A DNA stretch of 64,000 nucleotides from Demequina sp. NBRC 110052 (GTDB taxonomy: Bacteria; Actinomycetota; Actinomycetes; Actinomycetales; Demequinaceae), in assembly GCF_002090075.1 (NCBI RefSeq), contig NZ_BBRI01000004.1:124001-188000 (forward strand). Direction: 5' to 3'. Within the stretch, counting starts at the first letter, position 1. Each line of letters starts with the position of its first letter. Positions 35,366 to 45,497 of this stretch are shown piece by piece. The notes beneath the pieces were generated by a model, which saw nothing but the letters and a program-made list of their open reading frames with translations, did no database searches and had not been told where the DNA came from. A program made the translations under genes and the position numbers.

Positions 35366-36250
35366 ATGAAGACCAGGACCAGCACCTGGATCGCCGCCAG
35401 CGCGGTGGCGCTCGTCGCGCTCACGGCGTGCTCGAGCGGCGACGCCGAGCCCACCGACAGCGCGACCGGAGACGACACCGGCGGCGAGATGATGGAGTTC
35501 GAGGAGGGCACCACCATGGCCGCCCTCGCCGACGCCGGCGCCATCACCATCGGCACCAAGTTCGACCAGCCGCTGTTCGGTCTGCTCGCACCGAGCGGCA
35601 CCCCCGAGGGCTTCGACGTGGAGATCGGCAAGATCATCGCGAGCGAGCTCGGAATCGACGAGAGCGGCATTGAGTGGGTCGAGACCGTGTCCGCCAACCG
35701 TGAGCCCTTCATCCAGGACGGCTCCGTGGACCTCGTCGTCGCGACCTACACGATCAACGACAAGCGCAAGGAGCTCGTCGGCTTCGCCGGGCCGTACTAC
35801 AACGCCGGCCAGGCGCTCATGACGCTGTCGACGACCGACGACATCACCTCGCCCGACGACCTCGCGGGCAAGACGGTGTGCTCCGTCACCGGCTCGACCC
35901 CGGCTGAGAACATCGCGACCAACTACCCCGAGGCTGAGCTCGCGCTGTTCGACGCGTACACCGACTGCCTCGAGCCGCTTCGCAACGGCCAGGTGGACGT
36001 CGTCACGACCGACAACGTGATCCTCGCGGGCTACGTGGCCGAGTCCGACGGCGAGTTCAAGGTCGTCGGCGAGCCCTTCACCGAGGAGCCCTACGGCATC
36101 GGCGTCGCGCTCGAGGACACCGAGTTCCGCATGTGGATCAACGACGTGCTCGAGGAGATCTTCGAGGACGGCCGCTGGCTCGAGGCGTGGAACGAGACTG
36201 CCGGCACCGTGCTGCCCGAGCCCGCCGTCCCCACGGTGGACCGCTACTGA
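35366..36250 (+). CDS. gluB: Amino acid ABC transporter substrate-binding lipoprotein
   Basis: A 294-residue lipid-anchored binding protein. The signal peptide ends in the lipobox region VALVALTACSSG, and an acidic, Thr/Gly-rich linker follows. The mature family-3 solute-binding fold shows ITIGTKFDQPLFGLLAPSGT, GFDVEIGKIIASELG, ANREPFIQDGSVDLVVATYT and an AGKTVCSVTGSTPAENI segment. Two cysteines (VCSV and TDCLE) could form the disulfide common in glutamate-binding GluB. ATG at 35366 follows GGGAGAG. Ligand assignment is inference. Confidence 0.92.
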   Translation: MKTRTSTWIAASAVALVALTACSSGDAEPTDSATGDDTGGEMMEFEEGTTMAALADAGAITIGTKFDQPLFGLLAPSGTPEGFDVEIGKIIASELGIDESGIEWVETVSANREPFIQDGSVDLVVATYTINDKRKELVGFAGPYYNAGQALMTLSTTDDITSPDDLAGKTVCSVTGSTPAENIATNYPEAELALFDAYTDCLEPLRNGQVDVVTTDNVILAGYVAESDGEFKVVGEPFTEEPYGIGVALEDTEFRMWINDVLEEIFEDGRWLEAWNETAGTVLPEPAVPTVDRY

Positions 36251-36265
36251 TCGGTTGAACTGATC

Positions 36266-36301
36266 CGGCTGCGGCTCCTCCGTGCGGAGGGGCCGCAGCC
36301 G
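36266..36301 (+). terminator. Strong intercistronic hairpin between gluB and gluC
   Basis: CGGCTGCGGC (36266-36275) pairs with GCCGCAGCCG (36292-36301). A T-G pair and an inner CCTCCG/CGGAGG stem bring the total to about 17 pairs. It lies just after the binding-protein gene and lacks a T-run. Such hairpins often stabilise the binding-protein message and lower permease expression. Confidence 0.6.
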
Positions 36302-36318
36302 CCAGCCAAGAGGAGACC

Positions 36319-36969
36319 ATGGAGACCTTCGTCAACGAGTTCGGCGCCATCTGGGGCGGCTTCCTCGCCACCCTGTCGCTGACCGCCGCGTCGGCAGTGC
36401 TGTCGCTCGTGTGGGGAACGGTGCTCGCGACCATGCGCGTGTCGCCCGTCGGGCCGCTGCGGACCTTCGGCACCGCGTACGTGGAGATCATCCGCAACAC
36501 GCCGTTGACGCTCATGTTCTTCTTCTTCGCCTTCGTCGCGCCATCGCTGGGGCTGACAGTCGGGCTCGGATTCCAGTGGTCGCTCGCTGCACTCACGCTG
36601 TACACGAGCGCGTTCGTATGCGAGGCACTGCGTTCGGGAGTCAACTCGGTGGGAGTGGGACAGGCCGAGGCCGCCCGCAGCATCGGGCTCACGTTCGGCC
36701 AGACGCTGACGCAGGTGGTGCTGCCGCAGGCGTGGCGCACGTCCGTGCCGCCGCTGATCTCGGTACTCATCGCGCTCACGAAGAATACGTCCGTCGGTGC
36801 GGGCTTCGCGTACGCGGAACTGGTGACGGTGCAGCGCACGCTGATGACCTCGAATCCCAGCGATGGGCTCTTCATCTTCTTCGGTATCGCTCTTCTCTAT
36901 CTCGTGATCACCATCCCGCTCGGCTTCGCTGCCGGGCGGATCGAGAAGAAGGTGGCGTTCGCGCGATGA
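36319..36969 (+). CDS. gluC: Amino acid ABC transporter permease
   Basis: A 216-residue HisM/GlnP-type permease with about five hydrophobic helices. The substrate-family N-terminal motif is seen around YVEIIRNTPLTLMFFFFAFV. The ATPase-contacting EAA loop reads VGVGQAEAARSIGLTFGQTLTQVVLPQAWR. ATG at 36319 follows AAGAGGAG. It overlaps gluD by ATGA, fitting a heterodimeric translocation pore. Confidence 0.94.
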   Translation: METFVNEFGAIWGGFLATLSLTAASAVLSLVWGTVLATMRVSPVGPLRTFGTAYVEIIRNTPLTLMFFFFAFVAPSLGLTVGLGFQWSLAALTLYTSAFVCEALRSGVNSVGVGQAEAARSIGLTFGQTLTQVVLPQAWRTSVPPLISVLIALTKNTSVGAGFAYAELVTVQRTLMTSNPSDGLFIFFGIALLYLVITIPLGFAAGRIEKKVAFAR

Positions 36970-38030
36970 GCTCCTCCGTTCTCTACGACACGCCCGGCCC
37001 TCGCGCGCAACGGCTCGACAGGATCCTCAACGTCGTCTTCTCGGCGATGCTCGTGGGTGGCCTGGTGTGGGCCGGCTACTCGTTCTATCAGCGCGGCATC
37101 TTCGATGACCGCTGGGCCATCCTGTGGGACCCGCCCAAGGGGCAGGAGGCGGCCGACGTCTGGTACTCGCTGCTCGTCCGCGGGCTGGGCGCCACGCTGA
37201 CGGCGGCCGCGATCGCCGCGCCGATCGCCATCGCGTTCGGCACGCTCATCGCGATCGTGCGGCGAGGCGTCACGCGGAGGCTCGTCACAGGGTCGGCCAC
37301 CGTCGTCACGGAGTTCGCACGTGGGCTTCCTGTGCTGATGCTGATGTTCCTCGCGAAGCTCGCGTTCGGCTGGTCCCCGCTGTGGTCCGTCGTGTTCGGC
37401 CTCGTCGTGTACAACGCTGCGGTGGTCGCCGAGATCCTGCGCGCGGGGCTCGCCGCGTTGCCCAAGGGTCAGCGCGAGGCAGGCCTCAGCATCGGGCTGT
37501 CTCCCATGCGCACCACGCTCATGATCGAACTGCCCCAGGCAGTGCGCATCATGCTGCCTGCGCTCGTGAGCCAGCTCGTCGTGCTGCTCAAGGACACCGC
37601 GCTGGGCTTCATCGTGTCCTACCCCGAACTGCTGCGGACCATCAAGACCAACCGCGACTACTTCGGCGACCAGTACACGATCCCGCTGTTCGTGGTGGGC
37701 GCCACGATCTACATCCTCATCAACCTCTCCATCTCGCGGCTGGCGACGTACATCGAGCGGCGCCTGCGCGAGCGTGGTCGCGGTACGGAGCCGCCCGAGA
37801 TCGGTCCTGCGGGGCCCATCCCGCAGTCGGGCATCGGCGGGCCCGCGCGCGAGGAAGGCGCTCACGCGGGCGACCCCGTGTTCGGCGCAGGCAGGCGACC
37901 GTCGTCGCACGCGGTGCCGCAGCGTCGGCCGGGCGAGACGGATGACGACTACCGCCATCGCGTGGGCGAGGTGGACTGGCGCCGCGCGAGCATCGAGGCG
38001 AACACGCGCACCGGCGACTCACAGATCTGA
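36966..38030 (+). CDS. gluD: Amino acid ABC transporter permease with long C-terminal tail
   Basis: A 354-residue permease partner of GluC. An N-terminal hydrophobic helix (VVFSAMLVGGLVWAGYSFY) and an extracellular segment precede the core. The core includes TEFARGLPVLMLMFLAKLAF and the EAA loop LAALPKGQREAGLSIGLSPMRTTLMIELPQAVR. About 90 residues after the last helix are hydrophilic (EEGAHAGDPVFGAGRRPSSH), rich in Arg, Gly and Pro and cytoplasmic. That is longer than most family members. The overlap with gluC supports co-translation. Confidence 0.93.
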   Translation: MSSSVLYDTPGPRAQRLDRILNVVFSAMLVGGLVWAGYSFYQRGIFDDRWAILWDPPKGQEAADVWYSLLVRGLGATLTAAAIAAPIAIAFGTLIAIVRRGVTRRLVTGSATVVTEFARGLPVLMLMFLAKLAFGWSPLWSVVFGLVVYNAAVVAEILRAGLAALPKGQREAGLSIGLSPMRTTLMIELPQAVRIMLPALVSQLVVLLKDTALGFIVSYPELLRTIKTNRDYFGDQYTIPLFVVGATIYILINLSISRLATYIERRLRERGRGTEPPEIGPAGPIPQSGIGGPAREEGAHAGDPVFGAGRRPSSHAVPQRRPGETDDDYRHRVGEVDWRRASIEANTRTGDSQI

Positions 38031-38378
38031 CCGCGTCGGCATCGTCGCGCGCACAGAACCACTCGCTCCCGCCCACCTCCCAGCTTCTCCTCTGACAGCA
38101 CGAACCGACATCTCGTACGACACACGGCTCATGCCTCGGGATCCGTGCATCGCGCCGGTGTGTCGGTTCCAGAGTGGTTCAGACTGTCCATGGAGCGCCG
38201 GCGGGCAGGAGCGTCGGAGGGTGGAGCGATGGCGGGCGGGGGGAGATGCCCGACGCCGTGGCTGGGGGATTGCGCCCGAGTGGGGTAGAATCGTCGTCGC
38301 CGTAAAACGGCCGCGGTTCCCAGTGCCCCGGTGAACAAGCCCGGGTGCGCCGCGCAACGATCCTTGAAGGAGAGAACA
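38031..38378. other. gluD-rpsO intergenic region
   Basis: No gene or tRNA is recognisable in these 348 bases. The region holds one copy of GCCCGACGC (38248-38256), the rpsO -10 element (38286-38291), and an ~80-base leader with small stems (CCGT-AAA-ACGG at 38300-38310; CCCGG/CCGGG at 38327-38345). The first 200 bases show nothing I can name. Confidence 0.65.
38286..38291 (+). promoter_or_regulatory. -10 element of rpsO
   Basis: TAGAAT in GGGGTAGAATCG gives a start near 38298 and a leader of ~80 bases ending in GAAGGAG. No good -35 is seen at 16-18 bases. Confidence 0.5.
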
Positions 38379-38648
38379 GTGCCGCTCGACGCAGCCACCA
38401 AGAAGTCCATCATGGCCGAGTACGCCACCGCTGAGGGCGACACCGGTTCGCCCGAGGTCCAGATCGCGCTGCTCTCGCACCGCATCACGGAGCTCACCGA
38501 GCACCTCAAGGAGCACAAGCACGACCACCACTCGCGTCGTGGCCTGCTCCTCATGGTCGGTCGCCGCCGCAACCTGCTCAACTACCTTGCCAAGACCGAC
38601 ATCGAGCGGTACCGCAAGCTGATCGAGCGTCTGGGCCTGCGCCGCTAG
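38379..38648 (+). CDS. rpsO: 30S ribosomal protein S15
   Basis: An 89-residue primary 16S rRNA-binding protein. It is canonical over its full length: [70 protein letters not shown] at 38379 follows GAAGGAGAG and yields PLDAATKK at the N-terminus as in relatives. A strong terminator separates it from pnp. Confidence 0.97.
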   Translation: MPLDAATKKSIMAEYATAEGDTGSPEVQIALLSHRITELTEHLKEHKHDHHSRRGLLLMVGRRRNLLNYLAKTDIERYRKLIERLGLRR

Positions 38649-38654
38649 AACTTC

Positions 38655-38682
38655 CGCCCCGGGGCCTCACGGCCCCGGGGCG
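38655..38682 (+). terminator. Rho-independent terminator after rpsO
   Basis: CGCCCCGGGGCC-TCAC-GGCCCCGGGGCG forms 12 perfect pairs with a 4-base loop, 6 bases after the rpsO stop, and is followed by ATTTCTGT. It is the clearest intrinsic terminator in the window. Confidence 0.85.
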
Positions 38683-38853
38683 ATTTCTGTGTCACGCTAG
38701 TGACCGGCGGTTCGCCGCCACCCCACAACTCAACACACCGCGTCCGGTTGCCTGGTCCTCGGTAGTGGCCTCCTCGTCCTTCCTCACGGGAGACGAGTGG
38801 GCCTCGATCGACGACCGACACCTGGACGCCCTTCACGACAAGGAGGGTGACCC

Positions 38854-41055
<2,202 letters not shown>

Positions 41056-41070
41056 TCCGCACCGCACGTC

Positions 41071-41110
41071 CGTCAGGGGCGGTCCCGGTTCGCCGGGGCC
41101 GCCCCTGACG
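41071..41110 (+). terminator. Long UUCG-capped hairpin after pnp
   Basis: CGTCAGGGGCGG (41071-41082) pairs perfectly with 41099-41110. A T-G pair and CCCGG-TTCG-CCGGG extend the stem to 18 pairs with a UUCG tetraloop. It lies 15 bases after the pnp stop. Only a weak T content follows, so it may be a terminator or a 3' RNA stabiliser. Confidence 0.7.
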
Positions 41111-41191
41111 CGTCTGTGAGCCTGCACATGCCCGACGCTGGGGCGGGGCGTCGCGCGATGCTCCGGTTCGTGGGGCGGAGCCTCGCGGGGT

Positions 41192-41197
41192 TAGGCT
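41192..41197 (+). promoter_or_regulatory. -10 element, leaderless start of the M16 peptidase gene
   Basis: TAGGCT ends 7 bases before the ATG at 41205; no ribosome-binding site is present. Confidence 0.6.
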
Positions 41198-41204
41198 CAC
41201 CCTC

Positions 41205-42530
41205 ATGCCTCACGTCCTCCCCCTGGTCGCGTCCTCGTCGATCGGCAGCACCGTCACCATCGAGCAGGATCACGGAGCCGTGATCCGGAGGTCGATCCTC
41301 CCCGGCGGAGTCAGGGTCTTCACGGAGACCATCCCCGGCATGCGGTCCGCGACGATCGGCGCGTGGTTCGGCGTCGGCTCGCGCGACGAGACGGATGTGC
41401 ACGCGGGCTCGACCCACTTCCTCGAGCACCTGCTGTTCAAGGGCACATCGCGCCGCAGCGCGCTCGACATCGCCGAGGCGTTCGACCGCGTCGGCGGCGA
41501 GTCCAACGCGCTCACGGGCAAGGAGTACACCTGCTACTACGCGCGGGTGATCGACCAGGATCTGCCGATGGCGGTGGACGTGATCCTCGACATGGTGACG
41601 TCCGCGCGGCTGGACCAGGCGGACTTCGACATGGAGCGCGGCGTGATCCTCGAGGAGATCGCCATGAACGAGGACGACCCGGGCGACGTGATCCACGAGC
41701 GCTTCGCGGAGGCGGTCCTCGGTGGCCACCCGCTCGGACGGCCCATCGGCGGCACGCCGCAGATCATCGAGTCGGTGACGCGCGAGAGCGTGTGGGAGCA
41801 CTACCGCCAGCACTATGCGCCCTCGACGCTGATCGTGACCGCCGCGGGCGGCGTGGACCACGACGTCGTATGCGCGCTCGTCGCCCAGGCGCTCGAGACC
41901 GGGGGATGGGACCTCGATGGCCCGACCGCACCGTCGGGCAGGCGCGACGCGACCCGCCCGGTGCAGGCGACGTTCACGCCCGAGGTGACGGTGACGCGCT
42001 CGGAGCTCGAGCAGTCCCACCTGCTGGTGGGCACCCGCGGCTTCGCGGCGACGGATGAGCGGCGCAACACGCTCGCGGTGTACAACGCGATCCTGGGCGG
42101 CGGCATGAGCTCGCGTCTGTTCCAGGAGATCCGCGAGAAGCGGGGGCTGACGTACACGGTGTACTCGTTCGGTGCCCCCAGTGCGGAGACGGGGCTGTTC
42201 GGCATCTACGCGGCCTGCACGCCCGCGAAGGCGCGCGAGGTCGAGAGGCTCATGGCCGCCGAGCTGGAGCGCATGGCGGAGGGCGTGACCGAGGCCGAGC
42301 TCGAGCGTGCCAAGGGACAGATCGCCGGCTCCATGGTGCTGCGGCTCGAGGACTCGTACTCGCGCATGTCGCGCCTGGGCAAGGCGGAGATGGCGTTCGG
42401 GGAGCTGTGGAGCATCGGCGAGATGCTCGATCAGGTGCATGCGGTCACGGCCGACGACGTGGTGGGCCTTGCCACCGACCTAGCGTCGCGCGAGCGCGCC
42501 ACGGTGCGGGTGGGCCCCGCGCATCCGTAG
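41205..42530 (+). CDS. M16 family zinc peptidase
   Basis: A 441-residue pitrilysin/processing-peptidase-like protein. The inverted zinc motif HFLEHLLFKGT (HxxEH) and the distal Glu region GVILEEIAMNEDDP are intact in the N-terminal half. The C-terminal half has the R/Y-type region SSRLFQEIREKRGLTYTVYSF. It is the single-chain bacterial form found downstream of pnp in many bacteria. Its natural substrate is unknown. There is no signal peptide, so it is cytoplasmic. Confidence 0.92.
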   Translation: MPHVLPLVASSSIGSTVTIEQDHGAVIRRSILPGGVRVFTETIPGMRSATIGAWFGVGSRDETDVHAGSTHFLEHLLFKGTSRRSALDIAEAFDRVGGESNALTGKEYTCYYARVIDQDLPMAVDVILDMVTSARLDQADFDMERGVILEEIAMNEDDPGDVIHERFAEAVLGGHPLGRPIGGTPQIIESVTRESVWEHYRQHYAPSTLIVTAAGGVDHDVVCALVAQALETGGWDLDGPTAPSGRRDATRPVQATFTPEVTVTRSELEQSHLLVGTRGFAATDERRNTLAVYNAILGGGMSSRLFQEIREKRGLTYTVYSFGAPSAETGLFGIYAACTPAKAREVERLMAAELERMAEGVTEAELERAKGQIAGSMVLRLEDSYSRMSRLGKAEMAFGELWSIGEMLDQVHAVTADDVVGLATDLASRERATVRVGPAHP

Positions 42531-42533
42531 GCT
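42528..42533 (+). promoter_or_regulatory. -10 element, leaderless start of dapB
   Basis: TAGGCT overlaps the stop codon of the M16 gene (TAG) and ends 6 bases before the dapB ATG at 42540, predicting a leaderless dapB mRNA. Confidence 0.55.
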
Positions 42534-42539
42534 GACCCC

Positions 42540-43283
42540 ATGATCGATGTCGCAGTGCTGGGCGCCTCGGGGCGTATGGGATCCACGACGATCGCTGCCG
42601 TTCAGGCTGCGGAGGGCGTCAACCTCGTCGCCTCGCTCGAGGCAGGCGACGAGGTGGCGGCGGCGGCGCGCGCGGGCGCGGAGGTCGTGATCGACTTCAC
42701 CGTGCCCTCCGCGACCGAGGCGAATGTGCACGCGGCGATCGACGCGGGCCTGCATGCGGTGGTGGGCACCACCGGCTGGACGACCGACGCGCTTGCCAGG
42801 GTCGAGGAGCACCTCACCGAGCGCCCCGAGCTGGGCGTGCTGATCGCGCCGAACTTCGCCCTGGGCGCCGTCCTCGCGATGAAGCTCTCTGCCGCGGCGG
42901 CGCGCTACTTCGAGTCGGTGGAGATCGTCGAGCTGCACCACCCGGACAAGGTCGATGCGCCCTCGGGAACTGCACGCCACACGGCAGCAGGCATCGCCGC
43001 GGCGCGCGCGGAGGCCGGCCTGGCTCCGTCACCGGACGCGACCACCGACGACCCCGACGGCGCGCGTGGCGCCGTGATCGACGGCGTGCACGTGCACGCC
43101 GTCCGCCTGCGTGGCCTCGTCGCCCACGAGGAGATCCTCATGGGCAACCCTGGCGAGCAGTTCACGATCCGCACCGACAGCTTCGACAGGGTGAGCTTCA
43201 TGCCCGGCGTGCTGCTGGGCGTACGTGAGGTCGCGAACCACCCCGGCCTCACGGTGGGGCTCGACGGGTACATGGCGCTGTGA
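42540..43283 (+). CDS. dapB: 4-hydroxy-tetrahydrodipicolinate reductase
   Basis: A 247-residue NAD(P)H-dependent enzyme of lysine/diaminopimelate synthesis, acting after DapA. The Rossmann motif VAVLGASGRMGST, DFTVPSATEANV, VVGTTGW and the catalytic VEIVELHHPDKVDAPSGTA are visible. It has the short actinobacterial length. It overlaps the next gene by GTGA. dapA lies 5 kb downstream, a split also seen in other actinobacteria. Confidence 0.96.
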   Translation: MIDVAVLGASGRMGSTTIAAVQAAEGVNLVASLEAGDEVAAAARAGAEVVIDFTVPSATEANVHAAIDAGLHAVVGTTGWTTDALARVEEHLTERPELGVLIAPNFALGAVLAMKLSAAAARYFESVEIVELHHPDKVDAPSGTARHTAAGIAAARAEAGLAPSPDATTDDPDGARGAVIDGVHVHAVRLRGLVAHEEILMGNPGEQFTIRTDSFDRVSFMPGVLLGVREVANHPGLTVGLDGYMAL

Positions 43284-43759
43284 CGCTGCTGCGCCGCAAG
43301 GGATTCCTCGCCGCGGTCGCGATGACCGCGCTGCTCGGGCTGTATGCCGCCTATGTGGGGCAGCGGGCGTTCGCGTTCATGGCCACGGGCGAGCCGGTCG
43401 GCGTCGCGATGGGCATCGGTCTGCTCGTGATGCCCATCATCGGACTGTGGTGGCTTGCGCTCGAGTGGAGGCTGAGCGCCGCGGTGCAGCGCATGGGCGA
43501 CGAGCTCGTCGCGACGGGCCGGCTTCCGGTTCCGGATGAGGCGCGCGGGGCCGACGGGCGCGTCGGGCGGCGTGCGATGGGATCCGAGGAGCTCGAGGCA
43601 GCGTTCGAGACTGCGCGGCTCGAGGCCGAGGCGCGTCCGGAGGACTGGGACGCGTGGTTCCAGGTGGGGTTCGCGTACGACGCGAGCGGCGACCGGCGCA
43701 TGGCCCGACGCTCGCTCGCGCATGCCGCGAGCCTGTGGCGAGCCGCGCGTCGGGCGTGA
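43280..43759 (+). CDS. Small membrane protein with TPR-like C-terminus
   Basis: A 159-residue protein with two hydrophobic segments (~10-28 and ~42-62) and a soluble C-terminal half. That half ends in a tetratricopeptide-like pair of helices (DWDAWFQVGFAYDASGDRRMARRSLAHAASLWRAA). No catalytic motif is seen and I do not recognise a named family. GTG at 43280 overlaps the dapB stop by GTGA, so it is co-expressed with dapB. Confidence 0.72.
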   Translation: MTLLRRKGFLAAVAMTALLGLYAAYVGQRAFAFMATGEPVGVAMGIGLLVMPIIGLWWLALEWRLSAAVQRMGDELVATGRLPVPDEARGADGRVGRRAMGSEELEAAFETARLEAEARPEDWDAWFQVGFAYDASGDRRMARRSLAHAASLWRAARRA

Positions 43760-43815
43760 GGCGTTCGCTCCGACGTGGGGCCGCGCGGGGCCGCTACGCC
43801 GCGTCGGGCGTGAGG
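43746..43815. repeat. 16-bp direct repeat flanking a convergent junction
   Basis: CGCGTCGGGCGTGAGG occurs exactly at 43746-43761 and 43800-43815. The copies cover the 3' ends of the two convergent genes, and each contains GCGTCGGGC. Confidence 0.8.
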
Positions 43816-44321
43816 TCCGTCTGCCAGAGCTGCTCGGGGATCGTGATCCCTGGGCCCTCGAGCTCGCGTCGCATTCCGGCCTCCGCGAATCCGGCGGAGC
43901 TGAGGTAGTCCGCTCGCACGCGGTCCTTCTCGAGGGCCCAGAGGCGCATGGTCGTGGCGCCCTGGGCGCGCATGTGGTCGGCCGCAGCGGCGAGCAGCCG
44001 TGAGCCGTGGCCGCGGCGGCGACGGTCGGGCGCGACCTCGAGCGCGATCAGGTCCTTGGGCGGCGCGCAGGCGACGAAGCCGCAGATCTCGCCATTCTCG
44101 CCCATCGCGACGAACACCTGATGGCCCTCGCTCGGGGGTTCGGCGATCGCGGCTGCCCAGCCCTGCGCGACCGCGTCCACGTCGAACGCGCTGTGACGGC
44201 GCGGTCCGAGCCGCTCCCCGAGCGCGGAGACCCAGGACTCGACCTGGATGCGCGCGATCGCGCCCTCGTCCCCGGGGCGTGCGGTGCGGACACTGTCGGC
44301 GGGGGATGCAGATGCGCTCAT
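43794..44321 (-). CDS. GNAT family N-acetyltransferase
   Basis: A 175-residue acetyltransferase. The acetyl-CoA binding motif is IALEVAPDRRRRGHGSRLLAAAADH, preceded by the beta-strand region EICGFVACAPP. The end has LEKDRVRADYLSSAGFAEAGMRRE. The start ATG at 44321 has TACGCT 7 bases upstream, so it is probably leaderless. It is divergent from the ZIP transporter gene. The substrate is unknown. Confidence 0.86.
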   Translation of the reverse strand: MSASASPADSVRTARPGDEGAIARIQVESWVSALGERLGPRRHSAFDVDAVAQGWAAAIAEPPSEGHQVFVAMGENGEICGFVACAPPKDLIALEVAPDRRRRGHGSRLLAAAADHMRAQGATTMRLWALEKDRVRADYLSSAGFAEAGMRRELEGPGITIPEQLWQTDLTPDAA

Positions 44322-44328
44322 GGCTCCG

Positions 44329-44334
44329 AGCGTA
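44329..44334 (-). promoter_or_regulatory. -10 element of the GNAT gene (leaderless)
   Basis: On the minus strand TACGCT ends 7 bases before the ATG at 44321. Confidence 0.5.
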
Positions 44335-44392
44335 TTGCGTGGGCCGTGTGCGCGCGAGCATCCGCACCGCCGGCGGTCCGATCGACGCTCGC

Positions 44393-44398
44393 TAGGGT
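44393..44398 (+). promoter_or_regulatory. -10 element, leaderless start of the ZIP transporter gene
   Basis: TAGGGT ends 6 bases before the ATG at 44405. Confidence 0.6.
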
Positions 44399-44404
44399 GG
44401 GCGG

Positions 44405-45160
44405 ATGAGCATCCTGATCGCCGCGGTCGCCGCTGCCGTCGGCATCGGCGCGCTGCTCATCGGCGCGGGGATCGCGTGGCGTTGGGCGCTGCCGCGCCGC
44501 GCCGTCGCAGGAGTGATGGCCTTCGGTGCGGGCGTTCTCATCGCGACGCTGACGCTCGAGCTCGTGACGGAGGCGAAGGACGGCGCGGGCGTCTGGCCGG
44601 TGGTGCTGGGATTCACCTGCGGCGCTGTCGGCTACGTCGTGCTCGATGGACTCGTGGATCGACTCGCCAAGCGCCAGGGCGCGCGATCCTCCAGCAGGAA
44701 CGCGACGGCTCAGCGCGGCGGGGACAGCGAGGGCGGCGGCCTGTCGATCGCGGTCGGCGCGCTGCTCGACGGCATCCCTGAGGCCATCGTGATCGGGCTC
44801 AGCGCGCTCACCGGTGGGTTCCCCGTGGGCCTCGTCGTCGCCATCGGGCTCTCGAATGTGCCGGAGGGGCTCGCCGGCACGGTGCCACTCAAGCGTGCGG
44901 GCCGGCCCTTGCGGTTCGTGCTCGCGCTGTGGGGAGGGATCACTCTCCTGGGCGCGCTCGCCGCGACCCTGGGAGCATCGGTGCTGCTCGCGGCATCGCC
45001 CGCCGTCATCGCTGTCGTCATCTCGACCGCAGCCGGCGCGCTGCTCGCGATGGTCGCCAACGCGATGATCCCCGAGGCCTACGAGGAGGATCACTGGGCC
45101 ACGGGACTGATCGTGACGGCGGGCTTCCTCGTCGCCTTCGTGCTTGGCGAACTGACGTAG
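44405..45160 (+). CDS. ZIP family divalent metal transporter
   Basis: A 251-residue membrane protein with about eight helices. Helix-4/5-like metal-binding motifs are present: IAVGALLDGIPEAIVIGLSAL and VVAIGLSNVPEGLAGTVPL. The hydrophilic loop between residues ~85 and 115 lacks a long His run. ZIP proteins import or release Zn, Fe or Mn. The direction and metal cannot be read here, and no Zur or Fur box was recognised in the upstream 83 bases. Confidence 0.87.
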   Translation: MSILIAAVAAAVGIGALLIGAGIAWRWALPRRAVAGVMAFGAGVLIATLTLELVTEAKDGAGVWPVVLGFTCGAVGYVVLDGLVDRLAKRQGARSSSRNATAQRGGDSEGGGLSIAVGALLDGIPEAIVIGLSALTGGFPVGLVVAIGLSNVPEGLAGTVPLKRAGRPLRFVLALWGGITLLGALAATLGASVLLAASPAVIAVVISTAAGALLAMVANAMIPEAYEEDHWATGLIVTAGFLVAFVLGELT

Positions 45161-45173
45161 GGACAGCGGACGG

Positions 45174-45497
45174 TCAGCCCCAGCCAAGCGCGCGCAGCCC
45201 GGCAGCCACCGCGGCTGAGGCTGCGACCACCACGATGAACGGAGCGCGTCTCCACAGCAGGATGGCCGCGACGGCGATCGCCACGACGCGCGCATCCACC
45301 ACGAGCGCGGCATCGGACGTGAATGTCTGTACCGCTGCGAGCGAGATCAGCAGCGCGACGGTGACGTATGCCGCGATGCGGTGCACGCGCGGGTTCTCGA
45401 CGACTCGCTCGGGGACCACGTGGCCCGCGAGCTTGATCAGCCACGCGAGCAGGCCCGCGGCGACGATCGCGATCCACGTCCACGCGTATGGCGTCAC
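45174..45497 (-). CDS. azlD: AzlD-type branched-chain amino acid exporter subunit
   Basis: A 107-residue protein with four hydrophobic helices (WTWIAIVAAGLLAWLIKLAG, RIAAYVTVALLISLAAVQTF, VVAIAVAAILLWRR, FIVVVAASAAVAAGLRAL). That is the size and layout of AzlD. It is the small partner of AzlC, and together they export branched-chain amino acids or analogues. GTG at 45497 overlaps the azlC stop by GTGA. It is the last gene of the thyA operon. Confidence 0.85.
   Translation of the reverse strand: MTPYAWTWIAIVAAGLLAWLIKLAGHVVPERVVENPRVHRIAAYVTVALLISLAAVQTFTSDAALVVDARVVAIAVAAILLWRRAPFIVVVAASAAVAAGLRALGWG

Noticed and set aside
38130..38230. Possible tRNA in the gluD-rpsO gap (GGTTCCAGAGTGG, TGGTTCAGACT)
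   Set aside because: No acceptor stem, anticodon arm or TTCGANTC T-loop could be assembled on either strand.
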